This document shows positions 33,111 through 44,924 of a stretch of DNA of 64,000 nt, one piece after another. Source of the stretch: Undaria pinnatifida. Taxonomy: Eukaryota; Sar; Phaeophyceae; Laminariales; Alariaceae. The position numbers and the translations under genes were made by a program. The notes beneath the pieces were generated by a model, which was not told the origin of the DNA, did no database searches, and worked only from the letters and a program-made list of their open reading frames with translations. Numbering within the stretch: the stretch's first letter is position 1; each line of letters begins with the position of its first letter. Where the stretch lies: positions 7,734,637 through 7,798,636 of the forward strand of contig JABAKD010000006.1 in assembly GCA_012845835.1 (NCBI GenBank), written 5' to 3'.

Positions 33111-33575
33111 ATATGCAGTAAGTTATTTTGGACTGGAGAGCGATGAAGAACAGGGATGCATACACATCTTTGCAAAACCCCTTGCTGTACAAGTATCATA
33201 CCTGGTAATATTTTCGACATAAGTCTCTGTTTCGTAGCTCGTGACCACCGAGCTTGTCTCTCCACTGATGATGTAGGATGAGACATCGGGACGGACTCTG
33301 GGTGTGCCGGACGTCGACGGGTGCAAAGAACAGTTTAATCCTAAGGACACACAGGACAACACACATAATCGTACATGTATTGCACGTTTCAAGTTTCAGG
33401 TATACAACCGGACCACCACCCGTACTACTGTATGTACCTGGTATGCATCAGCATACGTCTTGTGCGTGAAACTCTTTCCACGAAGCTAACCAATGGGCGA
33501 CGCTTCAAGCACAAGCGCATGTGTTGTGGTATTGCCGTACAGGCATCGCTTTTGCGCCGCTGGGTTCCCGTTTCC
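33111..33575. other. non-coding; nothing supported
   Basis: Short open frames only. No supported gene. Confidence 0.4.
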
Positions 33576-33740
33576 TTTTTTTTTTTTTTTTCATCCTCTG
33601 GCGGATGGGGAAAAATAAATCTTTAGCTCACCACACTTCCACGTATTTTCATACGCGTCGTGTGTCGATTTAACTCTGTTGCTTTCGCAGCCCAACGCTC
33701 GCTGGCGCACCCTTCGGGTCCCATTGTAGGTACAGCGTAA
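33576..33740 (-). mobile_element. A-tailed short retroposon (minus)
   Basis: T run, then 'catcctctggcggatgggga', 'tagctcaccacacttccacg' and 'cgctggcgcacccttcgggt'. It extends to the same 'gggtcccattg' junction as the copy at 24,066-24,215. Confidence 0.75.
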
Positions 33741-33954
33741 GCTGTCCCTATCAGTGGTCTTCGTTACAACCCCGGCAGCGCAATCCTTTTTCTGTCTCGT
33801 TCGTCTCCATTCCGCTGCTAATCCAAGGAAAGCGATAGCTCTCGCGTCTTTCGATTCCACCGTTACGGCTGGGTTCTCTGTATTCCGTTTCCCGTCTCCC
33901 GTTATTCGTTTTCGGTTTTCTGGTTTAGCATCTGCCTGAGGCGTCGTAGCTTTT

Positions 33955-34105
33955 TTTTCTTTTCCTCTTTTTTATCCTCCTGCGGATTGGGAAAAAAAAA
34001 ACTTGAGCTCACCACACTCCCACGTATTTTCATACACGTCGTGTGTCGATTTAACTCAATTGCATTCTCAATCCAGCGCTAGCTGGCGTCGTAGCCTCAC
34101 AAGGT
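33955..34105 (-). mobile_element. A-tailed short retroposon (minus)
   Basis: 'ttttatcctcctgcggattg', 'gagctcaccacactcccacg', 'gtgtgtcgatttaactcaa' and 'cagcgctagctggcgtcg'. Confidence 0.7.
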
Positions 34106-36132
34106 TGTTGTGGCGTTAACTCTTGTAAAGAAAATCTAGAGTGTAGTTACACAAGGGTTCTGGAGCCCTACGTAAGAAGATCCGAAAAAAAAAATATGAA
34201 ATACAAATTCGGCCGGGAAACACTGCTGCGCTTTCCCGCCAAAACACACGAGACGAAGAAGGCGCACGAGTGAAACGAAATCAATATGCAAACTGAAGTA
34301 ACAACATGGCCGCGGGTATCCACTCAACAATAGCATAGTCCCCCCGTTCCCACAACTAACCAACTCGTGTCTACTTACTGCAGCGGTTGCTGTCTGGAGT
34401 GCTGCCTGCACCGTACGAAGTGCACGGTAGTTGCGATGACAGAGAGGAACACGCCTGCTGTCTGGGGCGCTGTCAGAGTGACGACGCGCGGGCATGCAGT
34501 GGACAAATAGCAATCGAACCGAAAACCGCCATAAAATGCCAACGATCGCCACCTCTTCCCGGACTATCTCACAAGGTACAGCTATCACGTTCCTGAGAAA
34601 TGCAGGGGGTTGTTCTCCATGAAGGGTATACAACTCTACCCAAACTTCAAAAACCAGAGACGTGAGTAACATGTACTAACTGCCGCGTCGTAAAAAATCC
34701 GGAAAATAAAAAGATGATCGCTGCTCTCGTGATGATGCGCGCGCCGGTCGTGGGTCTTCAGAGCCGTCCTGCTGCCGTTATGGCCGCCTCATCGCCTTAG
34801 CCCAGTCGGCTCGCTCCTTCGCGCCTGCTCTCGTGTGCCACTCGATTCCAATCGGTTTCCCTCCCCCCCCGTCCCAAAAAACAAAATGCTCCTCGCAGCT
34901 TGCGGTACTTATTTGAGAAACAAAAAAAAACTTTCAGGGAGAGTTCAATCCGTCTCTTCCCCGCCCGTCGACGCTCAGTCTCCCTTGTCCTTCGTCGTCG
35001 AATCCAGCCACCTGACAGCGCAGCTCCCTCTATCCGAACCTAGACTGTGCCGTACTTTGGCTCGTGGTGGCGCCTACCTCCGCGCACGGGCATCCCGATT
35101 GTGCGTTGCTGCTCTGCCGCTGCTGCCTAAAAAAGACGCGCGAGTCGTAGGTGCCCATGCCTGACGCACTACGTACGACCCAACTCTACCGCCACGCCTA
35201 AGCTTTGCGGCCACACGCAGCAGCAACAAGGCATCACTCCTTGAGCGTGAGTGCAGCCTTACTCCCGCCAGAAAGACCTACCCCACTCGCTACACGCCAG
35301 ATAGGGCATGCCGCGCAGCATGCCGAGGGGGGCGGAGAATAGCCTCGCAGGGTAGGGGCGTGGAAGTGTGTTTTGAAGAGCTACTTCTTCGAGTCATGTT
35401 CTAGACCGTGGAACCGATGCTTCCCCGAATATTCCATGCATACACGGCTCATCAGGGTGGGCTAATGTTATGGTATTGCCCTGGGAACCTAGCAATGGCT
35501 TAGGATCCAGAATGTTGGGTATGGATATGGGATATAAGGGTTTCACATGCCTTTGAAGGCGCGTGCATACGGGGAAAAGAGAAAGATGCAATTCCTCACG
35601 GATTTGTGATGCGCTTAGCTCTCAGTGCCTCAGTGGTACAAGGAATAATACAAGGAGCTTCCCTAAGGATACACAAGTGAGTGGACACCGTGGGACCAGC
35701 CTGGTGCTGAGACCTGCAAGGAAGTTCCTGTCTCTATCAGGCCTTTCTCATGGTACGCACACAGAGAACAAAGAGGATACGCTTCAAGCATAGCATGCAG
35801 ATGGGTGGAAATCAACTTATGGTGAAGAACACACACAACACCCCTGATACATACACTCACCAGTGCTTAGGGCCGTAAGACCTTTTTTTTGTCCTCAATT
35901 TGCCAAATTTCCTAAATTTCCATATTTGTGAAATGTGTCTTGAAATGCGGAGGCGTTCTGTCATAATTTGTGAAATTCTGAAGCCCCAAGAAATATGGAA
36001 AAGTTAACAATCACAAATTAGGAAATCCTATCGTCGATTTCCATATTTCGAAGGCAGTGCTCCGACAAGCGCCGTGGCTCAACGCTGGGACCATCGGGTA
36101 GCTTTAAACGTTGACCAGGGTGGTCCACCATT
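34106..36132. other. no supported gene; possible short fragments
   Basis: Open frames of 60-180 codons exist on both strands (for example 34,672-34,136 minus and 34,835-35,164 plus) but lack motifs and splice logic. At 35,885-36,060 an AT-rich patch repeats 'aatttccatatttg' style phrases. Confidence 0.4.
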
Positions 36133-36639
36133 ATGGCCGATGAAAGGAAGCGGCCTAGGCCTCCGGAGGACTCATCCTCGAATCGGACGAAACAACGATT
36201 CAGCCTTCACAATTTTCCAGGCACGAGGCGCAGGAACATGAAGGCTATCGCTGGTGTCCTCGTCGTGCTCGGCATGCTCCTGAAACCAGGGGCTGCTGTC
36301 GCTGGATTGCACGAATCTACTTGGCCTGGCTGGGTGCTTTCCTCTGCGGTCTTCCGGGATGTCCGCTCATGCTTGCTGTGTGACGACGCGCGTGACTGCT
36401 GGTGTGGGTGTTGGCGGTCTTGCTTTATGACTCTGCTTTCAAAAATCAGGGGAAAAAAGACAAAGAACCCCGCGCTCGATAATGATGTGGAAATGCTGGA
36501 AAAAGAGAGAAAATTTATGAAATTCACATATCCGATAAGAGCGGCCCTTACTTGTGTATACCACTGCTGTACACCGGCCGGTATTTCAGCGAAACCTTCT
36601 TTTTTTTTCGATTTAACTCGGTTGCGTAAAACCGAGTGA
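36133..36639 (+). CDS. hypothetical protein, 168 residues, one hydrophobic segment
   Basis: An open frame from ATG gives MADERKRPRPPEDSSS, a basic stretch ending TRRRNMK, then a hydrophobic segment (AIAGVLVVLGMLL) and AVAGLHESTWPGW. It continues with a Cys/Trp-rich patch (CLLCDDARDCWCGCW). The first 80 residues look protein-like: a basic tail followed by a single membrane anchor or signal-like segment. The last part reads into repeat-like DNA with a T8 run, so the true 3' end may be a splice site. I do not recognise a family, and there is no neighbour context. Confidence 0.3.
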   Translation: MADERKRPRPPEDSSSNRTKQRFSLHNFPGTRRRNMKAIAGVLVVLGMLLKPGAAVAGLHESTWPGWVLSSAVFRDVRSCLLCDDARDCWCGCWRSCFMTLLSKIRGKKTKNPALDNDVEMLEKERKFMKFTYPIRAALTCVYHCCTPAGISAKPSFFFDLTRLRKTE

Positions 36640-37113
36640 AATCGAGGGTGCTATATATACGTCGTAAGCGAACACCAATCACCAACCCCTCCCACCCCCA
36701 CCGCGTACAGCAGTAGTAGCCGGTGCAAGACGTTTTGGATAAAGGGACGAAACAATCGCCTCCATTTTGTGATTCCGATTTCGATTGTATCGGACCATTG
36801 CATCAGATGAATTGGCTGCGGGCTGTGCGATTCACAGCCCTATTAGTTCCAGTTTTAAATTTGGTGTGCATTTTGTATTTTGTTAAATGACACAAGCAGC
36901 TTCTATATGATGTATAGTTGCTATTGTCGTTTTTGCCTCTGTTTTCGGACATACCTATTTGTGCTCGCACCTTTGTCCGAAACGCCAATGGGGTGGATGC
37001 GACTCGGACCTTGCGGTCGCTGTCGTCGAGGTTTGGGCGCGATCCGTACAGAGTGTCGCGCGTGGCGAGGCTTTGAAATGTTTTCGCCGTATTTCGTTTT
37101 TTGACCACTCATT
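36640..37113. other. non-coding; nothing supported
   Basis: Short open frames only. Confidence 0.4.
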
Positions 37114-37440
37114 AGAGCTGTGGGTTGGCTGCTCTTGACGGCTGGTTATTGTTGCATGGCGGAGTCTAACTGACGTTAGCCGACCAAAGTCGGGTACCGA
37201 AGCGAGCTAACCCCCCCCTCTATCGGCGAGGGGGGGGCGCGGGAGCCGGATCCCGCTGAAGGCCCCGCTGGAGGAAGAAAACGATATTAGTTGGCCTCAT
37301 TTTACGGACAACGTGTATGATAAATCAAACAAGCCTTCCTAAGAACAGCACAATCCCCAAATAGTCGGATAGATGACACGGCTGCGAGTAACTACTGCTG
37401 TGTTTCCTATAATGTGATACCCAACTTAATAACCGGTCGG
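37114..37440. mobile_element. diverged third copy of the AGCTGTGAGTCG TIR element
   Basis: 'tagagctgtgggttggctgc' at the left, 'ctaactgacgttagccgacc' inside, then a GC-rich middle and 'atagtcggatagatgacacg' to the right follow the order of the copies at 28,997 and 40,229. The right terminus is unclear. Confidence 0.5.
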
Positions 37441-39489
37441 CGACTTATCCCATATCCCGTTTTGGAGATCCCGTTTTGGAGATCTACCCACGTATTTGGG
37501 GACAACCTGCTTGGAATTAATTTGCGGTCATTTTGGCAGTAGTTGAAGGGCTACACTCGTACGGTGTAAGCCCGCCAAGACACGCGCGTACTGTATACCA
37601 GGTAGCAAGAAAGAATAAAAAAGTAAATGGGATGACTTGCGTCGCCATCCAGCTGATATCTACCAGGTAGCCGTCAAGTCCAGCCAACCCACAGCAACAT
37701 CGTCATGAATTTACGTTTCATCGAAATGTTTTCGTCGGAGTAATTTCCGGAGTTACGTTTTTGTGCATAGCTGATGCATTTGTGGCTGGCATTGGGACCT
37801 GCTGTATGCGACTCCAGTTGCTAATCTCTTGTGTCTGGCCAGGCTGAAAATGTTGTGTAAGGCAGGGTGTGCCACATGTCTCCTACACTATTTTAAGTGA
37901 AAAAGAGGCCAAAAACACATTTAAAACGTTTTCGACCGAAAAAAGTCGAAGAGCGAAAAAGCTCAGCTCTTTTTCGACTGTGTAAGCAAGCTCAATTTGG
38001 GCTTCAGTCGAAAAGGGCTGGTTCTCGACTGACATTCCGACTGTAAAATAACTGGTCTAAGGCCGAGAATTTCGTGGAAATTCACACCGGTATATATTTG
38101 CAAGCTGCTTGTGATACTGATCGCTTGGGCTGTGCGTCGGCTCGATTTGACGGCTAGCTATTAGGTGGGTGGTGACGCAAGTACTCCGATTAACTATTTT
38201 AACATTTTTAGCTATACAAGTTAGCGACAGCAATTAATGAAGAATTGGCAGTTAATAATTTCGGGCTCGATTTTTACACGAAATACCAGGTACCACGCAG
38301 CAGCATCATACAACAGCGCCGACGCTGGCTTGGCTGCTATCCCTGCTGCTGCTTCTCGCCGCAAGTCAGCGTGGCGCAGTCCTAGCTCCGCTCGCCAGCA
38401 GCGTGCATCATACGATAGTGGCAGCAGCGCGGGCTATCGGTGTCACTTTGCCAACAATGGCTACGCCTGCTGTAGCTTTGGCGGCTCTCGGCTGAGTGCA
38501 ATGCCGCGAACTTAGCTTCCGCGGCTTTCGGCTAAGTCCAACGCCACCAACCCGCTTGGACAAGGAAGGGTTCGTCGCGCGCGAAGCACGCGTTGCTCGC
38601 GGAGAATCCACGAATCACAGAGCTTCCAACCAACTTTCGACTGCCATACAGCAGTACTCCCTCACACCAACCACCTCCAAAAAGAGCGCAAAACTATAAA
38701 ATGTACTCGACTGACGAAAAAGGAGGCCTACAAGAATCCGGCCGAAAAAGGGCCGATTTTGACTGACGGACTCCGACTGTATAAGAATTGGCCTTACAGC
38801 GGAGGTGTCTTCTTTTCTTTTGTAAAACATTTTACGGTTTGTTGTCGGTGTTAAAGGGCAGCGTTTGCTCCGTGTTTCATTCCTTCCTTCGATTGTATGC
38901 ATCCTTTTATGTTCGGCAGAAGTTTCTGCGTGTAAACATGCGGAATTCTACGGGATTAATGTTCGTTTATCGTACTTGTGAATGGGAATAACGGCATCAA
39001 TGTTTTCTTGTTGGCTTCTCGTACTCATGAACGGGAATTGTGTTGTTTAAACGGCTTCAACGTTTCCTGCTTGCTTCTCGTGCTCTTACGAACGGAGGTT
39101 TTGTTGTTCAGCGGCATCATTCATGTTTCGTGTTTGCTTCTCGTACTCTTATGAACCAGGTTGATGTTCTTGTGCGTTCCTTGTACTTACGATACATACC
39201 AGTACCAGGTACGTGGTAAGTCTAATGCTGGTACGTAGCTATTAATGGACACACATATATGTAACATCAGCTGTATCATGCCACAGCGCATATTTTCATT
39301 TGCTAATATAATGTTTTTGTTGCTGATGTTGCAACAGCAAACAATACGCGTAGAACGACGTCTTCTATAGATCCTTCCGGGACCCATTTATACCAAGTGA
39401 TTAGTGATTAGTGATTACTACCTACCGAAAACACGAGAAGTGCGAACTAATCAGTTGACCGCCTCATGTTCAATTTATTTATAAAAGTT
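37441..39489. other. non-coding; repeats of short phrases
   Basis: 'gaaaaagctcagctctttttcgac' type inverted phrases lie at about 37,930-38,050. 'ttgcttctcgtactc' with 'gaacggg' occurs four times at about 39,010-39,160, a degenerate repeat of about 55-60 bp. A piece of the 'cttgcaagctg' family is at 38,078-38,125. No supported gene. Confidence 0.5.
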
Positions 39490-39601
39490 AAAATACACTC
39501 CAGCTGTGAGATCGAATATTTTGTCGAAACTCATCTTTGCAAGCTGTGTGTGATACTCCGATCGCGCGTATTACGGGTTGTGTGTCCTCATTAAGGATAT
39601 A
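39490..39601 (+). repeat. 'tgtgagatc...' interspersed repeat
   Basis: 'acactccagctgtgagatcg', 'tattttgtcgaaactcatct', 'tgcaagctgtgtgtgatact' and 'cgtattacgggttgtgtgtc' are nearly identical to 27,099-27,208. Confidence 0.85.
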
Positions 39602-40228
39602 GGTCGATATTAAATATATACTCCGGAGTATATATGATTTTGCAGTAGAGCTCACCCCATTTTCGAAACAATGGCTGACAGACAAATATGTCAAGAGACG
39701 GTCAGTTAAGGGAAAAAGTCCAGCTGTCAAGGGTGTCAAACCAAGCCTTCCACGCTTGAAAACCTAGTGGTTTGGCGTCAGTCGAGGTAATTTTCGGGAA
39801 TGTTGCCCTCTGCCAAGGGCTGGAAGCGCCATCTCCTGATGTCTCTGCTGAGAGGTACTCGTGCACTATCTCAAGCACTATCTGTGCAGAAGAGGAAGGG
39901 GGGAATCACTACATTGGTTGACTGGGTTTGGATGTTGTGCGTGCCGTGTACTAGGTCTATATCATCTATCGATCGACGCGTCCAGTGCTAACGCACCACT
40001 GTTCTGTGGCGTGGCGAACCACTGTTTGTGCGATCGGGCTGTATGTGACGGACCCGACTGCTGTATTACAGGGTGCATCTGGTAGCAGCTGATCACTCCC
40101 GTATCACCGTCTTGATAGCATCTCTCTTGAGTCTCTCTTGGGCCCTGACGAATGCTACTGACAACCTTGGGACACACGCCCTACCCAGCAGCCAGGGCTG
40201 CTTCGTAGGGCCGATTGTGTAATCATTG
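39602..40228. other. non-coding; nothing supported
   Basis: Short open frames without motif support. Confidence 0.4.
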
Positions 40229-40555
40229 GAGCTGTAAGTCGGCAGGATTTCACGACTAATAACTAATCGATGAGTGCTGTTTGCCAACTAATTGACTTCA
40301 GTCGGAAAGTCGGCTGGCGAAGCCAGCTGGTGGCCAACCGATTTGCCGACGTAAGTCAGGCTTCGCGAGCCAGATCAGCGCCCGTCATCCAAGGGGGGGC
40401 CGCCGATAAACAAAAAAATGCACCCCGCATTAAATATCCTTCCTTCAAGTTCGGAAATTCGATAAGTCGGATAGTCGGCACCTGCGGGAAACCACTAATT
40501 GTAAGTACGACAAATAACTAGTTGGTGACTAAAGTCATGCCGACTCACATCTCTA
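40229..40555. mobile_element. TIR element (AGCTGTGAGTCG ends), second copy
   Basis: Left end 'gagctgtaagtcggca', right end 'tgccgactcacatctc'. Inner 'ggatttcacgactaataact' and 'ataagtcggatagtcggcac' match the copy at 28,997-29,309. Confidence 0.75.
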
Positions 40556-40915
40556 GCAATCGCCACTCTCGTTCGACCTTTTTCTCCCCCTTGAAGTTCC
40601 AAGGCGCTGTTGTGTTTTGAAAATGAATGTAGGCTAAAATCAACCATGTTACTATTACTATTGCTCGAGGAGTTCCCCTTTTGTACCTGGAAGGCGTTAC
40701 GACCGAAACAAGACTCGATAAGATGTGACGACACGTCTATCTAACACTATTGCGGGCGAACATGGTAATCAGAACGAAAATATGGTAGGAAAAATTGGGG
40801 AATCTATAGGTTTTTGTATTTGTCGTAGGTCATGATTACTATGGTCCTCCGTCATAGTTATGTTGTTGTCTAGGCACAGTCATGGTTCCACGTTTGTGCG
40901 GTATATATCCGTTTG
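40556..40915. other. non-coding; nothing supported
   Basis: No supported gene. Confidence 0.4.
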
Positions 40916-41080
40916 GCGCAGGGCTACTGTAGTGCTGTGGAAACCGCTTGTCGTGATCTTGTCCTACAGGGCACCCCGCTCTCCGGGGATTGGCGGGCTC
41001 ACGCTTTAGTGCGGGTGTTGTCGCTTGGCAAGGCTACGGAAGAGGAGAACCGATTTATTTGTGGAACTCCCCACTTGAGT
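40916..41080 (+). CDS. exon-like fragment of an unidentified gene
   Basis: After a possible acceptor (tttggcgcag) an open plus-strand stretch gives GYCSAVETACRDLVLQG, then PLSGDWRAHALVRVLSLG and KATEEENRFICG. The helical, charged composition differs from neighbouring repeats. The frame stays open to 41,272, but the later part looks random. No donor is convincing and no family is recognised, so it may be a captured or decayed exon. Confidence 0.2.
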
Positions 41081-41350
41081 ATGAAAGTTTTCTCTTTCAA
41101 AAGTATTGAAGTGCAACCCGTTTTCGACCAAACCCATGGCTTAAGGTGTCCAAAAAAATATGGCGAAAACTGGAATGGCATTCTGATGATTTTGGGTTCA
41201 GAAGCGCCGCCACTATTGAGATTTATTTTTTGCAATTTTTTGCTACGCACCCCAGTCGTTGTACGTGTGTGAATGAGAACCGCGACTGCTGTGCTCTGTT
41301 GTGGTGGTGGTGTTGCCGGATCGACCTGTTATTTTGCTGAGGAGTAAAGC

Positions 41351-41440
41351 GTTAACCCCTTTAAGAGCCCTGAAAAAAACTCCCTACGCTAACTCCAAGT
41401 AATTTTGTCCCGAACGCGGGTTTTCCAGCTGTAAAAGGAT
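41351..41440 (+). mobile_element. ACCCCTTT-family MITE
   Basis: 'ttaacccctttaagagccct', 'actccaagtaattttgtccc' and 'gttttccagctgtaaaagga'. Confidence 0.75.
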
Positions 41441-41742
41441 TGCACCCTCGTTTTGGAGGGGACGGAAATTACGTTTCAGCCCCCCCGCTTGAGGAGCGCT
41501 ATACCGCCCACCCAAAAACTGAGTTGGAGAAGAACGAAGGTCCAAAACCCCATGAGCAACCGGAGCGGAGAGCATCACGCAGCTTGCAAAGATGAGTATC
41601 GAACGTTAAATTGGTTGAACTCGCGGCTGACGTATTTGAAACATTTTCTTCAAAAAAAAATATCATGTCCTGTTTATACAAGTATAACACGAACAAAAAA
41701 ATGCTACAAGCTACGTAGAATGAAATTGCCAGCGATATTGGG

Positions 41743-41834
41743 TTAATCCGTCAAGAGCCCCAAAACCCCTCCCTACACTAAATCCAAGTAATTTTGTGCC
41801 CCCGAAACGTGTTTCCAGCTGTAAAAGCGTTAAG
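41743..41834 (+). mobile_element. ACCCCTTT-family MITE
   Basis: 'ttaatccgtcaagagcccca', 'cccctccctacactaaatcc' and 'gtttccagctgtaaaagcgt' followed by 'taa'. Confidence 0.75.
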
Positions 41835-41917
41835 GAGCCCCATCTCCCAGAAGAAAAAAATAAGCCGAAAAGTGCTACCTCGATCGTAGCTCGTGTCACA
41901 TGTATAGACTAGGTGTC

Positions 41918-42085
41918 TTAACGTCTTTTTAACGACTCGAAACCCGTTTTTAGGGACAAATTACTAGGGGTTAGTATAGGAGGGTTTTTTGGGGCACTGA
42001 GCGGGTCATAACGTGAACACGCCGCTGTATGAGTTAGTTTTTTGGGGGATAAATTACTAGGAATTAGTATAGGAGGGGTTTTTGG
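41918..42085 (-). mobile_element. two ACCCCTTT-family MITE copies (minus, adjacent)
   Basis: In reverse sense the family phrases appear twice: 'ttactaggggttagtatagg' at about 41,960 and 'ttactaggaattagtatagg' at about 42,053. The arrangement mirrors the adjacent pair at 14,048-14,222. Confidence 0.7.
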
Positions 42086-42127
42086 GGCTTCCAAAGGGAT
42101 TTCCTTCTGTTCGGAAAAAACCAAATA

Positions 42128-42935
42128 TACCGTGACTGACACAAGATATCACCCGTACATGAGAAATCACACCCCCCACAGGATACGACACCCCGGTGAT
42201 AATTTTGGGCGTTTCTGACAAACCATCGATTTATCACCCGGGGTACCTAAGATAACACGCCCCGGTGATATCGTAGTGCAGAATTGTGGTTTGTGGCTTC
42301 GATTTTTGGTCGTGGTGTCTCTGCGTAACTCTTTTTTGGTCGTACCTATAGCGAGGTAGGTAGCAGCAGCCCACTTTTGTGTGGGGGCAGGACGGATGGC
42401 GCAGCCACCGCCTCGTATCATAGCGGGCGAGGTACCTTCGATTTAGATATATTTATTTTTTTATGCTCCAATCCAAGCCCGTATTTTGTTTGAAACTTTC
42501 TTCGGCGTTGAGGGGGTTGAGTCATCGCCGAGGTCATGTACTAAGGAGTTTCGTCACCTAGGTTGGGTCCCTTTGTTTTACCACAACCCGGTATCACAGG
42601 TGGGTACCTACAGCAGGAATGCGGGGCAGCTGCAAGTGTTCGTGCAGGCATACCGCACCCCTTCAAGTGTGCGGCAGCAGCGGTTCAACTGTTATCACAC
42701 CCGATTTTATCACACCCCCAAACACACCTTGTGGGTGTTCGGACGTCCTATCACACCCCCTGGTTTATCACACCCCCTGGTTTATCACACCCCCCTTGGG
42801 CCCCCTGCGAGCTGCACTTTATCACCCGGGTTACACAAGATATCACACACCCCACAGGATACCACATCCGGTGATAATATTTTTAAATCCCAAAATGTTA
42901 TCACCGGGGTGTGTTATCTTGTGTCAGTTACGGTA
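42128..42935. mobile_element. 808-bp TIR element with TA target site and TATCACACC repeats
   Basis: The left end TA-CCGTGACTGACACAAGATA and the right end (reverse complement TA-CCGTAACTGACACAAGATA) are inverted repeats of about 25 bp flanked by TA. The interior holds at least eight 'tatcacaccc' or 'ggtgataa' units in both orientations, concentrated near the ends and at 42,690-42,800. No transposase is encoded. TA flanks and such ends suggest a non-autonomous Tc1/mariner-type element. Reading frames across it are repeat artefacts. Confidence 0.8.
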
Positions 42936-43684
42936 ATCGATTACAGCACCCGCCACACGAAAGCAGAATCCGAGCTGCGCTGATGCAGGGGATATGGAAG
43001 TTGTATTTTTTACCGAACTTCAAACGCAAAAGACTTGTGCGTTACGTGCACCGGGAAGATTGGATATTCTTTCTTTCTGTTTCCAGAAGTTGCGCGGGCG
43101 TTTGGAGCTTGTATACCGTGAGTACTAAGGATAGATGCCGAAGAGTGGGAAGGGTGGATGGGTACACCGGGGGCGGGAGGTGCTGCCACTGCTTCATAGC
43201 ACTCTTATCTGAGAAGAAAAACTGGCTCGAAGATTCTGATTATCTGGTTTTGTTTAGCCGGGGTCGGAGGAATTCTAGAAACATCCCTAGCCACTGTGCT
43301 ACTAATGAGGCAGTACCAGCAGGACTCCAGGAGGGCCTGGATCTTTTATGCTACGCGAATATGACAGTCGGTTGTTATTGTTCGACCTTTTTGTGTAAAT
43401 GGGTTTTCTGAAAAACATGAGGTAATTAGAAAAAAAACTCGATTGTGCTAGAAATTATGCTGTAAATAGCGCGACATATCTGAGCCTAACTCCCGGAGAA
43501 GTCTCACAACTCAAATACAAGCAAGCTATACGTCACGGACCGCAGGAGACCAGAGGTATCGCGGCTGATAGTGGCTACCTATCCTCCCGATTTATTTCCC
43601 AACGATCCAAGTTGTTCTTCTGCAATAACGAAATAACCCACTTAGAACTCCACCTACGTGTTGGGGAAAAATGACGTTAGAGTG
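42936..43684. other. no supported gene
   Basis: The plus strand is open to 43,411 from within the TIR element (for example KRLVRYVHREDWIFF). It has no motif, start or splice support, so it is left unassigned. Confidence 0.4.
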
Positions 43685-43822
43685 CGCCAGCTAGCGTTGG
43701 GCTGCGAAAGCAACTGAGTTAAATCGACACACGACGCGTATGAAAATACGTGGAAGTGTGGTGAGCTAAAGCTTTATTTTTCCCCATCCGCCGGAGGATA
43801 AAAAAAAAAAAAAAAAAAAAAA
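43685..43822 (+). mobile_element. A-tailed short retroposon (best plus copy)
   Basis: 'gctagcgttgggctgcgaaa', 'gcaactgagttaaatcgaca', 'tgaaaatacgtggaagtgtg', 'gtgagctaaagctttatttt' and 'ccccatccgccggaggat' are followed by about 22 A. The element's own 3' end is thus an A tail, as in SINEs. No coding capacity. Confidence 0.8.
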
Positions 43823-44014
43823 GACGTGGAACGGGTATGCCAATATTTTCCGTTCTGCTTGGGCGTACAGTGTCAAGTATTATTGGTATCAAGGCAAGAA
43901 ATGCCCTGCAGGGTTGTCTTGACATGCTGTTGGACCCTTTCCACATCTCTCGGACAGATCACCGATCCCTGCTGGATGGTGTAGATCTTCAAGGGAAGAG
44001 CTGTACGGTGCAGC

Positions 44015-44190
44015 TCATGTTACCCAGTGGGAGCCGTACGATCTGCATGGCCTAGTCCGTGCTTCCTGGGTTAGATCTGTACTCCGTAGATTCAGATCCA
44101 GCACAGCATCTCACAACGGCAGATACAGGATGTGCTGTAGATGATCTAGATCATGATCTAATCATGATCTGGGCGAGGTGTAGATCCTTC
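44015..44190. repeat. AGATCT-rich interspersed repeat
   Basis: 'agccgtacgatctgcatggc', 'ctgggttagatctgtactcc' and 'gatctagatcatgatct' match 61,470-61,660 in the same order with substitutions. Confidence 0.65.
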
Positions 44191-44924
44191 CCATTGGCGT
44201 TTGTTTGGTTTTTTTTTTCGTTTTTTTTTTTGGTGTTGTTGATTTTTCATCTTTGTCTCCTTCAAATTTGGTTTCTGCCTAATCGATTTTGGATACATAT
44301 CTTGAGTTTTTCTTTACGTACTCTTTGTCTTTTTTATTTTTTTGCTGGTGCACGTTGAATACGAAGTACCATACCAGGTCCACGCTGAGCTCAGCTTGGC
44401 TCATTAACTCAGATCAGCAGCGCAGCGCCGCGCGGTGCCGTGCCCTTCCGACAGGTGCGGTACGGTGCGGTACTGCTGTGCCGTGCTGCGTGCTGTGCTG
44501 TCCTCACTCTTTCGTGCATGCCAGGCATCATTTGAAGTGTCATACCAGGTACCAGTACACCAGGCGTGATCGTCGTGGTCGAAGAGATACTTCTTTTTTT
44601 TTTAGTTGTATCATGCTCCGTGTACGTAGCGATGTTGGGTCTGGTCATGCTTATGATACCAGCAGATGGAACTCTTTTCCCGGCCTTTGCCAGTTTTCAG
44701 TTTGTTGTGTTGCATGATTGACGAAGAAGCAGAAAATCACCTGTGTACAGAGCTACCTGTAGCGTAGTAATTAACAGTACATGTATGCCAATTCATTCTT
44801 TGGGGCATAGTCTTGGGATTGGTCTGACTAAGCGTTGCGTCGTCAGGCTCAGAAATCTTGTAGATATTTGATAATTAACCAACAGCCATTAGCTGGTGGG
44901 CAGATATATATTTTTTACAAGAGT
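44191..44924. other. non-coding; nothing supported
   Basis: T-rich stretch and 'gtgcggtactgctgtgccgt' type short repeats at about 44,430-44,510. Confidence 0.4.

Noticed and set aside
34136-34672. 178-residue minus-strand open frame
   Set aside because: Composition is random-like, with no splice signals or motif.
42486-43411. Two open frames over and beyond the TIR element
   Set aside because: They read through transposon repeats and have no motif or splice evidence.
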